DNA of 40,428 nucleotides from an uncultured bacterium (GTDB lineage: Bacteria > Babelota > Babeliae > Babelales > RVW-14), in NCBI GenBank assembly GCA_903825355.1, contig CAIKAH010000049.1:1-40428 (forward strand), read 5' to 3'. The first letter of the stretch is position 1. Every line of letters starts with the position of its first letter. The notes beneath the pieces were generated by a model, which saw only the letters and a program-made list of their open reading frames with translations, was not told where the DNA came from and made no database searches. This document shows positions 23,386 through 31,682 of the stretch, piece by piece. The translations under genes and the position numbers were made by a program.

Positions 23386-23652
23386 ATGCAAAAACAGTTA
23401 AAAATTACCCTAAATGGTAAGCAATACTCGATCGCAACTGATGAGCATGATCAGGATATTTTACGAGCTGCGGAGCTTGTTGATACCCTGTTTAAAGCAA
23501 AAAATGAAAAAATGCCAACTTTAAGCGAGGATAAAATTGCGCTTATGGTAGCCCTTCATATAGCTACTGACCTGCTTAAAAGCCAGCGTCTTTTAGCTGC
23601 TGATGAGATGCGGCTTGGGCATATAGTTTCATTAGTGGCTGATGCTGCGTAA
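23386..23652 (+). CDS. zapA: Cell-division protein ZapA-like
   Basis: 88 aa. The opening KQLKITLNGKQYSIATDEHDQ, then the DILRAAELVDTLFKA helix and the KIALMVALHIATDLLK helix, are the ZapA pattern (beta-strand pair, then a helix, then a helical stalk). ZapA binds FtsZ and cross-links protofilaments at midcell. It follows the coiled-coil gene after 12 nt and precedes rny, an order seen in several bacterial groups where zapA lies near rny/ymdB. Family assignment is fairly sure; exact partners are not. Confidence 0.8.
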   Translation: MQKQLKITLNGKQYSIATDEHDQDILRAAELVDTLFKAKNEKMPTLSEDKIALMVALHIATDLLKSQRLLAADEMRLGHIVSLVADAA

Positions 23653-23708
23653 GTAGCGGTTCTATTTAGTAATCAGAGCGTAATGCTAGCGGGTTCTTCC
23701 TTTTTTTC

Positions 23709-23734
23709 TTAGCCTCAATTCTTAGTGAGGCTAA
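23709..23734 (+). promoter_or_regulatory. Hairpin in the zapA-rny intergenic region
   Basis: TTAGCCTCA (23709-23717) pairs perfectly with TGAGGCTAA (23726-23734) around an 8-nt loop. T-runs precede it instead of following it, so it is not an intrinsic terminator in either direction. Possibly part of the rny leader. Confidence 0.45.
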
Positions 23735-23785
23735 CAGCTGTATTACCGATTTCCCCTACTGTTATTTAGATTTGAAGGCACAGCA

Positions 23786-25342
23786 ATGGATGGAATAATG
23801 CTAGTTACAGCACTTGCTGGCGCGCTTAGTGGTTCTCTTGCGGCTTTGGGTTTTGTGTACACACGTAAACGTCAGTTGCTGTACGCTAAAAACAATGCTG
23901 CTCAATTTATTAAAAATGCTCATGAAGAGATAGAACGGCTACGCCGTGATGCTATGGCTGAGCTTAAAAATGAACTTAATAAGCGTCGCAGTGAGTTTGA
24001 TTTAGAGACAAAACGATTAAAAATCGAAAATGCTCAAATACAAGCAAAAGTACAAAAAAAACAAGATTCGCTAGATCAACGTGAAGTGTTATTGGATGAT
24101 TTGCGTCGCGAGCTCCAGCAAAAAGATCGTGAATTATCCAAGCGACTTGATAATTTAAATAATGATGAAATAAAGATCAAAAAAATCTTTGAAGAGTTTA
24201 TGGTTAAGCTTGAGCGCTTGAGCAATATGAAACAAGATGATGCGCGGCGTATCTTGTTTGAAACCATAGAAAAAGATGTAAGGCTTGCAAGCCAAAAGTG
24301 GATTTCTAAAATAGAAGAAGAAGCCCGCGAAATGGCTAAAGAAAAAGCAACTACTATCATGTGTGGCGCTATGCAGCGGTATCTTGCTGAAACAGTTACC
24401 TTGCATTCTTCTAGCGTTATTCATCTACCAAATGAGGAGATGAAGGGGCGTATAATTGGTAAAGAAGGTCGCAATATTAAAGCTCTTGAAATGGCAACAG
24501 GAATGGAGTTTGTTATTGGAGACACGCCAGAAATTATTACCATTTCTGGCTTTAACCCGATTAGACGTGAAATTGCAAAGCGTACGTTAGGAAAGCTGAT
24601 TTTAGATGGGCGTATAAATCCTACACGTATTGAAGAAACAGTAGCCAAGTGTGAAACAGAGCTAGACCAAAGTATTCTGGAGATTGGGCAGCAAACTACT
24701 TTAGAATTTGGTTTTAGAGGAGTTCACCAAGAAACACAAAAACTTATTGGCAAACTTCATTTTCGCACTAGCTTTACTCAAAATAATCTTATTCACAGCA
24801 AAGAAGTTGCCTATTTTTCACGTATGATAGCTCAAGAACTTGGATTAGATGGAGATGTTGCTGCTCGTGGTGGACTGCTGCATGATATTGGCAAGGCTGT
24901 TTCTGCTGAAGTTGATGGGCCCCATGCCTTGATTGGTGGTGATTTGGCTAAAGAATACGGGGAAGATCCAATTATTGTTAATGCTATTGCTAGCCATCAT
25001 GAAGAAATCCCAGCCATTAGCGTATATGGTTTTATTGTGCATTTGGCAGATGCTATTTCAGCATCCCGCCCAGGAGCACGTAAAGAGACCTTGTCTACTT
25101 ATATCAAGCGGCTTGAGCAGCTTGAAGAAATAGCTGGTACGTTTGAAGGAGTTAAACGTGCATTTGCCTTACAGGCAGGTCGTGAGATACGAGTAGTGGT
25201 TGATGAAGATAGGCTTACTGATGACCAGGCATTTCTTCTTGCCAGTGAGCTTGCTAAGCGTATAGAGCAAGAAATGGCGTTTCCTGGCGAAATTAAAGTT
25301 AATGTTATTAGAGAAAAGAGATTTATTCAGGCGGCACGTTAA
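23786..25342 (+). CDS. rny: Ribonuclease Y
   Basis: 518 aa, standard length. Membrane-anchored endoribonuclease that starts mRNA decay. An N-terminal transmembrane helix (residues about 4-24) is followed by a long coiled coil (about 35-160). Then comes the KH domain (from about residue 215, GRIIGKEGRNIKALE) and the HD domain with its metal-binding LLHDIGKAV at about residue 364 and ASHHEEIP further on. The C-terminal block (ALQAGREIRVVV) is also conserved. ymdB begins 4 nt after the stop, the familiar rny-ymdB pair. Confidence 0.98.
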   Translation: MDGIMLVTALAGALSGSLAALGFVYTRKRQLLYAKNNAAQFIKNAHEEIERLRRDAMAELKNELNKRRSEFDLETKRLKIENAQIQAKVQKKQDSLDQREVLLDDLRRELQQKDRELSKRLDNLNNDEIKIKKIFEEFMVKLERLSNMKQDDARRILFETIEKDVRLASQKWISKIEEEAREMAKEKATTIMCGAMQRYLAETVTLHSSSVIHLPNEEMKGRIIGKEGRNIKALEMATGMEFVIGDTPEIITISGFNPIRREIAKRTLGKLILDGRINPTRIEETVAKCETELDQSILEIGQQTTLEFGFRGVHQETQKLIGKLHFRTSFTQNNLIHSKEVAYFSRMIAQELGLDGDVAARGGLLHDIGKAVSAEVDGPHALIGGDLAKEYGEDPIIVNAIASHHEEIPAISVYGFIVHLADAISASRPGARKETLSTYIKRLEQLEEIAGTFEGVKRAFALQAGREIRVVVDEDRLTDDQAFLLASELAKRIEQEMAFPGEIKVNVIREKRFIQAAR

Positions 25343-25345
25343 AAT

Positions 25346-26161
25346 ATGGCATCATTGTTACGATTTGTTTTTATTGGTGATATAATTGGCGCCCCTGGCA
25401 TAGCTATGTTTCAAAAATGGGCTCCCCGATTGCGAGAGCGTTATCACGCGCAGGCGATTATTGTGAATGGTGAAAATGCTATGAAAAATGGCATGGGACT
25501 TAATGCTAAAATAATCGATTTGTTACGAGAAAGTGGTGCTGCCGTTGTTACGACTGGTAACCATGTATGGGATCAAAAAGATCTCTATGCTGCGCTTAAT
25601 GAGCGGGACGATGTTATTCGTCCCGCCAACTACCCTCCTGGGATGCCTGGTAAATCATATGCACTTATACAAGTACAGGGGCAGCTGGTGGCAATAATTA
25701 ACCTCCATGGTCGCGTGTACTCTAAAGATAATTTGGATTGTCCCTTTAGAACTGTGGATTCTTTGTTAACCTTCTTAAGAACGAAGACCAATATTATTTT
25801 TGTAGATTTTCACGGAGATGCAACTTCAGAAAAACGGGCTATGGGAATGTTTCTTGATGGTCGCGTTTCTGGCGTGTATGGAACACATACGCATATTCAG
25901 ACTGCAGATGAAATGCTACAACCAAAAGGTACGAGCTATGTTACTGATCTTGGCGGTTGTGGAGCGCTCAATTCTGTTCTCGGTATGCAATTTGACGGTA
26001 TGCTGCCGCTCTTTTTGCAGCATCGCAAGATGGGTAAAATGGTAGTTGAAGAGCAACCACCATTTGTCTTAAGTGGTGTGGTTGTTGAAGTTGAAACTCA
26101 AACAGGTAAGTCTGTTAACATAGAACGAATTCGCATTGTGGACAATGAAATTCACGTATAA
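25346..26161 (+). CDS. ymdB: YmdB-family metallophosphoesterase
   Basis: 271 aa. Conserved metal-binding motifs are present: FIGDIIGAPG at the start, VNGENA, TTGNHVWDQKD, VDFHGDATSEKRAMG and VYGTHTHIQTADE. YmdB-type enzymes form a dinuclear-metal phosphodiesterase active on 2',3'-cyclic nucleotides in studied members. The gene overlaps no neighbour but begins 4 nt after rny; the pair is widely conserved and thought to influence RNA turnover and developmental choices. Confidence 0.95.
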   Translation: MASLLRFVFIGDIIGAPGIAMFQKWAPRLRERYHAQAIIVNGENAMKNGMGLNAKIIDLLRESGAAVVTTGNHVWDQKDLYAALNERDDVIRPANYPPGMPGKSYALIQVQGQLVAIINLHGRVYSKDNLDCPFRTVDSLLTFLRTKTNIIFVDFHGDATSEKRAMGMFLDGRVSGVYGTHTHIQTADEMLQPKGTSYVTDLGGCGALNSVLGMQFDGMLPLFLQHRKMGKMVVEEQPPFVLSGVVVEVETQTGKSVNIERIRIVDNEIHV

Positions 26162-26187
26162 AGTGGACTTGGTAAGTACCACATGCT

Positions 26188-27231
26188 ATGATTACTAGCT
26201 ATTTTCTTATACATTTCTTGCAAACAGCAAGCATTTATTTCACTGTCCTATTAGGGCTTTTTTTATCGTGTAATATCGTTATTAAAATGCCTATAATTCA
26301 TCATGCTGGTATTTTGCCAGCTCTGATTATGTTATTGTTACCGGTCATGACGTTATTTGCTTTGCCATTAGCTAGTAGCATGGCCGTCTATATTACGGTA
26401 GCAGAGCATAAAGATCGCGATGAGCTAGTAGTTATTTCTTTTTTGGCTAAAGGAATGCAGAGCCTGCGGTATAGTGTCGTATTGTATGGATTTTTATGTA
26501 GTATTCTATATGCAATTTTTGCCTTTTATTTAGCGCCACAGGGATATGTGCTTAGTAAAAGACTTTTTTTAAATGTTGCTAAAGAACAATTTTTGCATGT
26601 AGAGCCAGGTGTTTTTCATACTACCATTCCCACGGTTAGTTTTTATGTACAAAAAAAAAAGCTTACCGCTGACAACCAAACATTATTTGAAAAACTTATA
26701 TTGGTTTTGCGCAAAAAAAATACCGAGCAACTTTTTATTACAGCAAATAGTGGCTTTTTTGATGATCGACAGCTTGTTTTACATGATGGGCATCTTATAT
26801 CTTATAAAAATGGACCGGTTCATACAGCTTTTTTTAAGAAAACAGCTATTCAGCTAGATGCCTATATTTCCCCACCAAAAGAAAAAAGCCTGGTTATGCA
26901 AACCAGATTTTTAACTGTTAATACTCTGTGGCGCCATGCAGCTTATGATCAAGAAATGTTTTTCGAATTACATAAGCGTATTGCACAGACTGGTTGGCAA
27001 TTTATATTGATACTGCTAGCCTTTGCTTACGTGTTGATACGAAAAAAGAGCTCTTTGCTATCGTGCGTACTTATGTGTGGCATGACATTTTTGGCAACAT
27101 ACCTCATTATTAGCTTAGCACAGAGTTATGTACACCAGAGTTCCCTTTGTTTAGGACTTTTATATGGGCCTCTGTTAGCAGCATTTATGGTGAGCGTAGT
27201 TATTATTTTTAAAAGGCGAGACCGAGTATGA
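26188..27231 (+). CDS. LptF/LptG-family permease
   Basis: 347 aa. Three N-terminal and three C-terminal transmembrane helices flank a soluble periplasmic region (about residues 125-250), the LptF/LptG architecture. The first helix block shows the family pattern of a long hydrophobic segment, then LPALIMLLLPVMTLFALPLA, then ITVAEHKDRDELVVISFLAKG, which is the coupling-helix region, and FYLAPQGYVLSKRL. These permeases with LptB extract lipopolysaccharide from the inner membrane. F and G cannot be told apart here, and the second permease is not in the window. It overlaps the DMT gene by 4 nt (ATGA). Confidence 0.85.
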   Translation: MITSYFLIHFLQTASIYFTVLLGLFLSCNIVIKMPIIHHAGILPALIMLLLPVMTLFALPLASSMAVYITVAEHKDRDELVVISFLAKGMQSLRYSVVLYGFLCSILYAIFAFYLAPQGYVLSKRLFLNVAKEQFLHVEPGVFHTTIPTVSFYVQKKKLTADNQTLFEKLILVLRKKNTEQLFITANSGFFDDRQLVLHDGHLISYKNGPVHTAFFKKTAIQLDAYISPPKEKSLVMQTRFLTVNTLWRHAAYDQEMFFELHKRIAQTGWQFILILLAFAYVLIRKKSSLLSCVLMCGMTFLATYLIISLAQSYVHQSSLCLGLLYGPLLAAFMVSVVIIFKRRDRV

Positions 27232-28127
27232 TTCTTATTGTTATTTTATATGCCATTTTGGCTTCAACGTTTGTGTTTGCCAAATATGCGGTAGCATTTT
27301 CTACCCCTACCTTTTTAATTGGTTTTCGTATGACTCTAGCGGGCTTAATGCTGTTAAGCTTTTGCTTACTCAAAGGACGTGGAAGCCTTCATATTAAGGT
27401 AAATGATTATTGGCTTTTTTTTAAAACAGCCATTTTTCATATCTACTTAGCATTTACGCTAGAGTTTTGGGCTTTACAGTACGTAGGCTCATTAAAAACT
27501 ACCATGATTTTTGCTTTTACCCCCTTTATTGCTGCTCTTTTGGCGTATGGCCTCTATGGGGAACGGCTGAATCGAGCAAAAAAAATTGGTATTGGTGTAG
27601 GAGCGGCCGGTTTGGTGCCGGTGTTGCTTGCGAGTACTGAAACATCTTTAACGCAGAGTCTTTGGCTAACAGTTGGTTTACCTGATTTAGCATTGCTTGG
27701 AGCTGTTATTTCAGGTGCTTATGCGTGGTTTTTAGTTAAACAATTGATGCAGCGTGGCTATAGTTTTGTGATAATAAATGGAGCGGCTATGCTTATTGGA
27801 GGCATATTAAGTTTAATTACCAGTGTTATGGTCAGTGGATTTACCATGCCCGTTAGCAATTGGCCACTTTTTTTATGGTGGACAATGATGCTTATTATTA
27901 GTGCTAATATTATTGTATATAATTTGTATGGGGCACTTCTGCGATGGTATAGCATTACCTTTTTAACGTTTGCAGGTTTTTTGTGCCCTAGCTTTGGCGC
28001 CTTGTATGAATGGGCCCTAACTGGCAAGCCAATATCATGGCATTACTTAGTAAGCTTATTGTTGGTTATAGCCGGATTATATATATTTTACCGTCAAGAA
28101 TTAGCTAAAGATGCTTCAATTAACTGA
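27228..28127 (+). CDS. EamA/DMT-superfamily transporter
   Basis: 299 aa with ten hydrophobic segments in two EamA repeats. The first includes SLKTTMIFAFTPFIAALLAYG, the region typical of EamA proteins (ending in a glycine then a basic/acidic stretch, YGERLNRAKKIGIGVGAAGL). The second ends FLCPSFGALYEWALTGKPISWHY, equivalent to the same motif in repeat two. Drug/metabolite exporters of this superfamily move amino acids, sugars or nucleotides; substrate cannot be predicted. It overlaps the LptF/G-like gene (ATGA), implying translational coupling. Confidence 0.88.
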   Translation: MILIVILYAILASTFVFAKYAVAFSTPTFLIGFRMTLAGLMLLSFCLLKGRGSLHIKVNDYWLFFKTAIFHIYLAFTLEFWALQYVGSLKTTMIFAFTPFIAALLAYGLYGERLNRAKKIGIGVGAAGLVPVLLASTETSLTQSLWLTVGLPDLALLGAVISGAYAWFLVKQLMQRGYSFVIINGAAMLIGGILSLITSVMVSGFTMPVSNWPLFLWWTMMLIISANIIVYNLYGALLRWYSITFLTFAGFLCPSFGALYEWALTGKPISWHYLVSLLLVIAGLYIFYRQELAKDASIN

Positions 28128-28178
28128 ACAAGCTCTGTGTAGTAAGGCCGCCAAATCGGTCATCAGTAGAGGAATTAA

Positions 28179-29057
28179 TCATAAACAAATACAAGGAATT
28201 TTTTGATTGAAAAATGTTGCCCACTGACTTAAATTTGATTTTGTACGAATCAAGAAATTTGTTTTTGATAGTAGAAGACAGTCGACTACTGCCCCCTCCC
28301 CGGAGGCATATGGGCTTTGCATCTTATGGTTTTGATGAAGCGGTTTATCGGTAGTTGATCGAATAACATTCGGGTTAAAGCATACCTTTGTTCCAAATGA
28401 TTGAATCATAAAATTTAAAAACGCTTGCTCATCTGTCGCGATAAATAGTCTATAATCTGTTGTATTATTCTGACGTTTTGTTATTACCTGCTGCACAATG
28501 TACCGTACTTTTTCATAACTAATGCGTTTAGCTTCGTGAGAAGTAATTTTGTCTGTCCCACGATAGTGAACTCCTATCATAAAATGATTTTTAAATTCCC
28601 TTGAAATAAAAGCATCTACCTTTTGTTGAATATGTTTCTTTGGAATTATATAGTTTTTAACGTACCATTTTAATCGCTTGTGAGGAACTAGTATTGCTGA
28701 AGGGCCGGGCTGCATAAAACGTATGTTTTTTCGAATTTCTTTTTTTGGAGTGGTACTACCGTACTTAATTGGTTCAAAATAATAATTCCACCAATTATTC
28801 CCTAGTTTTTTATCGTAATAGCAGCCCTCATTTGAAAAATCAACCTCTATTCCACTGCACCATCCTAGCTTATAGCATTCGAGTAATCTTAATACTCGAT
28901 GACACGTAGCAAATAATCCAGCGTTTGGGTATCCTGGTCTTAGGACGAAGCAGGACGCGTTATTTTTTGCTATGTTACCTACAAGAAATGGTTGGGGTGC
29001 TAAAAGTAAAAATAGCCATACGAATATTATCTTTATTGAACACAACGGCTTGTTCAT
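28179..29057 (-). CDS. Fucosyltransferase-like (NodZ/FUT8-type) protein with N-terminal hydrophobic anchor
   Basis: 292 aa from ATG 29057, chosen because GGAGGATAGGG precedes it; a start at 29072 has no such site. A hydrophobic segment (residues about 8-27) may be a signal or signal-anchor, which is unusual for a cytosolic sugar transferase. The C-terminal half shows HYRGTDK (164-170), IATDE (206-210) and GEGAVVDCLLLSKTNFLI (253-270). This order of motifs, a His/Tyr-x-Arg-x-x-Asp segment then a Thr-Asp then a closing Ser-x-x-Asp/Glu block, is that of GDP-fucose-dependent GT-B enzymes (NodZ, FUT8, O-fucosyltransferases). A role in decorating surface or secreted glycans is inference. It runs downstream of gmk with 84 nt between them. 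Confidence 0.55.
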   Translation of the reverse strand: MNKPLCSIKIIFVWLFLLLAPQPFLVGNIAKNNASCFVLRPGYPNAGLFATCHRVLRLLECYKLGWCSGIEVDFSNEGCYYDKKLGNNWWNYYFEPIKYGSTTPKKEIRKNIRFMQPGPSAILVPHKRLKWYVKNYIIPKKHIQQKVDAFISREFKNHFMIGVHYRGTDKITSHEAKRISYEKVRYIVQQVITKRQNNTTDYRLFIATDEQAFLNFMIQSFGTKVCFNPNVIRSTTDKPLHQNHKMQSPYASGEGAVVDCLLLSKTNFLIRTKSNLSQWATFFNQKIPCICL

Positions 29058-29141
29058 CCCTATCCTCCACACCCTTTGCCTAACTATCTACTACTTAAAT
29101 AATGCTAGCAAGAGGTTATGAGGTTTAACAAGAATTTCACC

Positions 29142-29723
29142 TTAGCGCACTGTTTGTTCAATAATATTAACTAATGACGTTGTTGCCAGGGTAAGATCAT
29201 CATTAACTAAATGAAAATCAAAAACTGGATTGCGGTCCTCAGCATTGATTTCTTCGGCAGCAATGGCAATACGCCGTTGTAAAGCCTCACCAGTTTCACG
29301 TCCGCGTGTTTGCAGTCTTTCTTCTAAAACAGCTAAACTGGGGATGTTAAACCAAATAAGCACAGCAGGCGGATACAGCTTCTTTATGGTTTCTGCGCCG
29401 GCCCGGTCGGTAACAATTATAAACGATTTTCCCTGTCTAATCGTATCGATAATAGTGCGTGGGCAGCCATACAAATTATTGTCATACGTGGTTGTTTCAA
29501 GAAAAAAACCAGCGTCTTGCATTCTTTTAAAGTCATCACTAGTTATAAAATGGTAGTCAATGCCGTTGCGCTCATGCAGTCGTGGCTGCCGAGTAGTATA
29601 GGTAACTACTTTTTCCAATGAAACCTTACCCTCCAGCGCTTGAAACGCTCGTTTAGCTATAGTAGTCTTGCCTCCACCGGTGGGTGCTGAGATAACGAAT
29701 AAACGTCCTGATGCAAACATCAT
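29142..29723 (-). CDS. gmk: Guanylate kinase
   Basis: 193 aa, standard length. Phosphorylates GMP to GDP. P-loop ISAPTGGGKTT (residues 11-21), GMP-binding region with TTRQPRLHERNGIDYHFI and FLETTTYDNNLYG, and the lid/ATP-binding RLQTRGRETGEALQRR block are all present. ATG 29723 has AGGAACT upstream. It is read divergently from the 571-aa gene, with about 150 bp between the starts. Confidence 0.97.
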   Translation of the reverse strand: MMFASGRLFVISAPTGGGKTTIAKRAFQALEGKVSLEKVVTYTTRQPRLHERNGIDYHFITSDDFKRMQDAGFFLETTTYDNNLYGCPRTIIDTIRQGKSFIIVTDRAGAETIKKLYPPAVLIWFNIPSLAVLEERLQTRGRETGEALQRRIAIAAEEINAEDRNPVFDFHLVNDDLTLATTSLVNIIEQTVR

Positions 29724-29827
29724 AGTTCCTGTCTGTGCTTTAAGCTATTAAAGATGCGCTATGGTAGCAAAAATAGGGGAAAAGTTTAGTGTTTTATAGA
29801 AAAATATTAAATCTATAAAAAAGCCTT

Positions 29828-29833
29828 TATAAT
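29828..29833 (+). promoter_or_regulatory. TATAAT -10 element upstream of the putative cysteine-peptidase gene
   Basis: A perfect TATAAT lies 38 bp before ATG 29872, with a likely transcription start near 29841. The region upstream is AT-rich, without a clear -35 match, so this is a partial promoter call. Confidence 0.45.
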
Positions 29834-29871
29834 GCTTGCAATAAAATGATTTTTCCCGAAGGAAGCGCAGA

Positions 29872-31587
29872 ATGCTATTTCATAACGTTTTAATATTGAT
29901 ATTAAGCTGCACACTGCTTAGCTCATATCCTCCTATTATGGCAAAGGTAATTACAAAACAGAAATATGATGTTAAAAAACTCCATCTCTATCGCTTGCTA
30001 ACGCCAGTTAACGATACGCTTAAAAGAAATCTGCATCAGCTTAAAACAAATGAAGGCTCCCCGGAAGATTTAGAAGTACTTCTTAAAGCTTCGAGTATGT
30101 GTTCTCAGGTATTAACAAGCATGGAACGCTTGGTTTTTTTATTTAATACCAAAGCATATGAGGCAATTTCTCAATTTAAATGGCAGTTTTTAAGTGTATG
30201 TCAAACGCTTAAAAAGCATGGTATGGATATTAAGCCGCGCCATTTTAGAGAGCTTGGCCCGCGTTTAAAAAAGTTTCATCTTGCTATTTTCAACTACTAT
30301 TACACCCATAAAGAGTTTATGGATGGAAATGAAGTAGAACTTTTTAATGAAATGAATCGGTTTTGTAGTGGACTTCGATTTTGCTTGCTACCTGGTGCAG
30401 ATGATTATTTTGATTTTAGCTTTATAGATATGCTGACGGATATGCTTTTTTTCAAGCCTCTTGAATGGATGGCTGACCATAAATTATTAGTAGCTGTTGG
30501 TGTTGGGGTCATTACGATAAGTATATGGTATTGGCATAAATACAATAAAGAAAAGATTCAGGCTGAAAAATTTAAAAAAAAAGCGATGAAAGCCGGTTTT
30601 GAAATGCGTTGTCAGCATGCTGTACAGCAAAGTGGCGCTCAGTGCGGTGCTTATTCAATAGTTAATGGTATTTTGCTGAATGCTGCCAATCCAGAAGAGG
30701 TATTGCGGCAGGCCGCATCTGTTGATATTCCCGCTGTTTTTGCCCAAGTTCGTACAGAAATAGAACATACTGGCGATTTAGATCGGTTAAGGCGATTTCC
30801 AGAAACTCCTGAATGGTTAGCGGTAGATCAAGTAATTGCATTGACTCAAGAGCCACTATTTATGCAAGGGCTTGCAAGAGCATTAGGTGCTGAGCTCTCG
30901 CCTCATAATCGCTTTATTGTAATGCAAGGACTTCCATCTCAAACGCTAATCCCTGAGGATGATTATCAACATTTGTATAACAGTGTACAAGCATTAGCTA
31001 CCAATCAAGAACCTCAAACAGTTATTATCTTTCAGGGTGATGCTACTACGGATTATACTGCCACTCCTGGTCATTGGGTTGTAATGCGGCTTAGTCCACC
31101 AGCTGTTCCTCGAGGCCTATTGCAAGTAAGTGTATGTGATTCATTATATGCACAAAATCTCTATGCTAATCCTTATCTCTGCGGCGTTGCTGAGATGTAT
31201 GCTTGCAGAAACATTCAGCCACCCGCTATATATGCAGGTTCTTTTGAAATTAAAACGGCACATCAGCGGTTTGAAGACGAGGTCCTTACCAATACACAAA
31301 AATGCCGCTTAGCATTTACAGATTATACAAAAGGGTTGGCACGTATTTACCGAGAAAACCCTGCACAATTTATTAATCCCCATGGTCCTCTACATACCTT
31401 ATGTGATACTCAGTTCATGGAGTGTCGGAACCGCTCTTTAACGCTGCAACAAACAGTAATTGAAGTGCCGTTACGAGCAGTGGTCGATGGAGAGCAGCGT
31501 GGTGAGAATGTTATTATTAATCTACATGATATAACGAATTTTTCAGCTTATCTTGCTTGGTTTGCATCACATCAGCCAGCGGCATAA
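29872..31587 (+). CDS. Exported/membrane protein with a papain-like cysteine-peptidase motif
   Basis: 571 aa. The N-terminus is a signal peptide-like segment (residues about 4-20). A second hydrophobic helix at about 204-221 (LLVAVGVGVITISIWYW) is followed by a basic stretch. The C-terminal domain (about 245-460) contains QQSGAQCGAYSIVNGILL (Cys258, with Gln252/253/257), then GHWVVMRL (His401) and VCDS (Asp423). The order Gln-Cys...His...Asp is that of papain-fold cysteine peptidases, including deubiquitinases of the Josephin type (Q-x-x-x-x-C, H-W-F). I see no full match to a named family, so this is a motif-level inference. If correct, it is a membrane-associated protease or deubiquitinase-like enzyme. 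ATG 29872 follows a GAAGGAAGCGCAGA site. Confidence 0.6.
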   Translation: MLFHNVLILILSCTLLSSYPPIMAKVITKQKYDVKKLHLYRLLTPVNDTLKRNLHQLKTNEGSPEDLEVLLKASSMCSQVLTSMERLVFLFNTKAYEAISQFKWQFLSVCQTLKKHGMDIKPRHFRELGPRLKKFHLAIFNYYYTHKEFMDGNEVELFNEMNRFCSGLRFCLLPGADDYFDFSFIDMLTDMLFFKPLEWMADHKLLVAVGVGVITISIWYWHKYNKEKIQAEKFKKKAMKAGFEMRCQHAVQQSGAQCGAYSIVNGILLNAANPEEVLRQAASVDIPAVFAQVRTEIEHTGDLDRLRRFPETPEWLAVDQVIALTQEPLFMQGLARALGAELSPHNRFIVMQGLPSQTLIPEDDYQHLYNSVQALATNQEPQTVIIFQGDATTDYTATPGHWVVMRLSPPAVPRGLLQVSVCDSLYAQNLYANPYLCGVAEMYACRNIQPPAIYAGSFEIKTAHQRFEDEVLTNTQKCRLAFTDYTKGLARIYRENPAQFINPHGPLHTLCDTQFMECRNRSLTLQQTVIEVPLRAVVDGEQRGENVIINLHDITNFSAYLAWFASHQPAA

Positions 31588-31682
31588 AGTCTCATGTGAC
31601 GATTTGTATAAAATCAGGTATGCTTGCTTTGTTTTAAATATTTATTATTTTTTTTACTTACTACTTTCCAGGGGTATATTCC

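Noticed and set aside
23653..23785. 6S RNA candidate downstream of zapA, as in some proteobacteria
   Set aside because: The gap is only about 133 nt and lacks the long paired ends and central bubble of 6S RNA.
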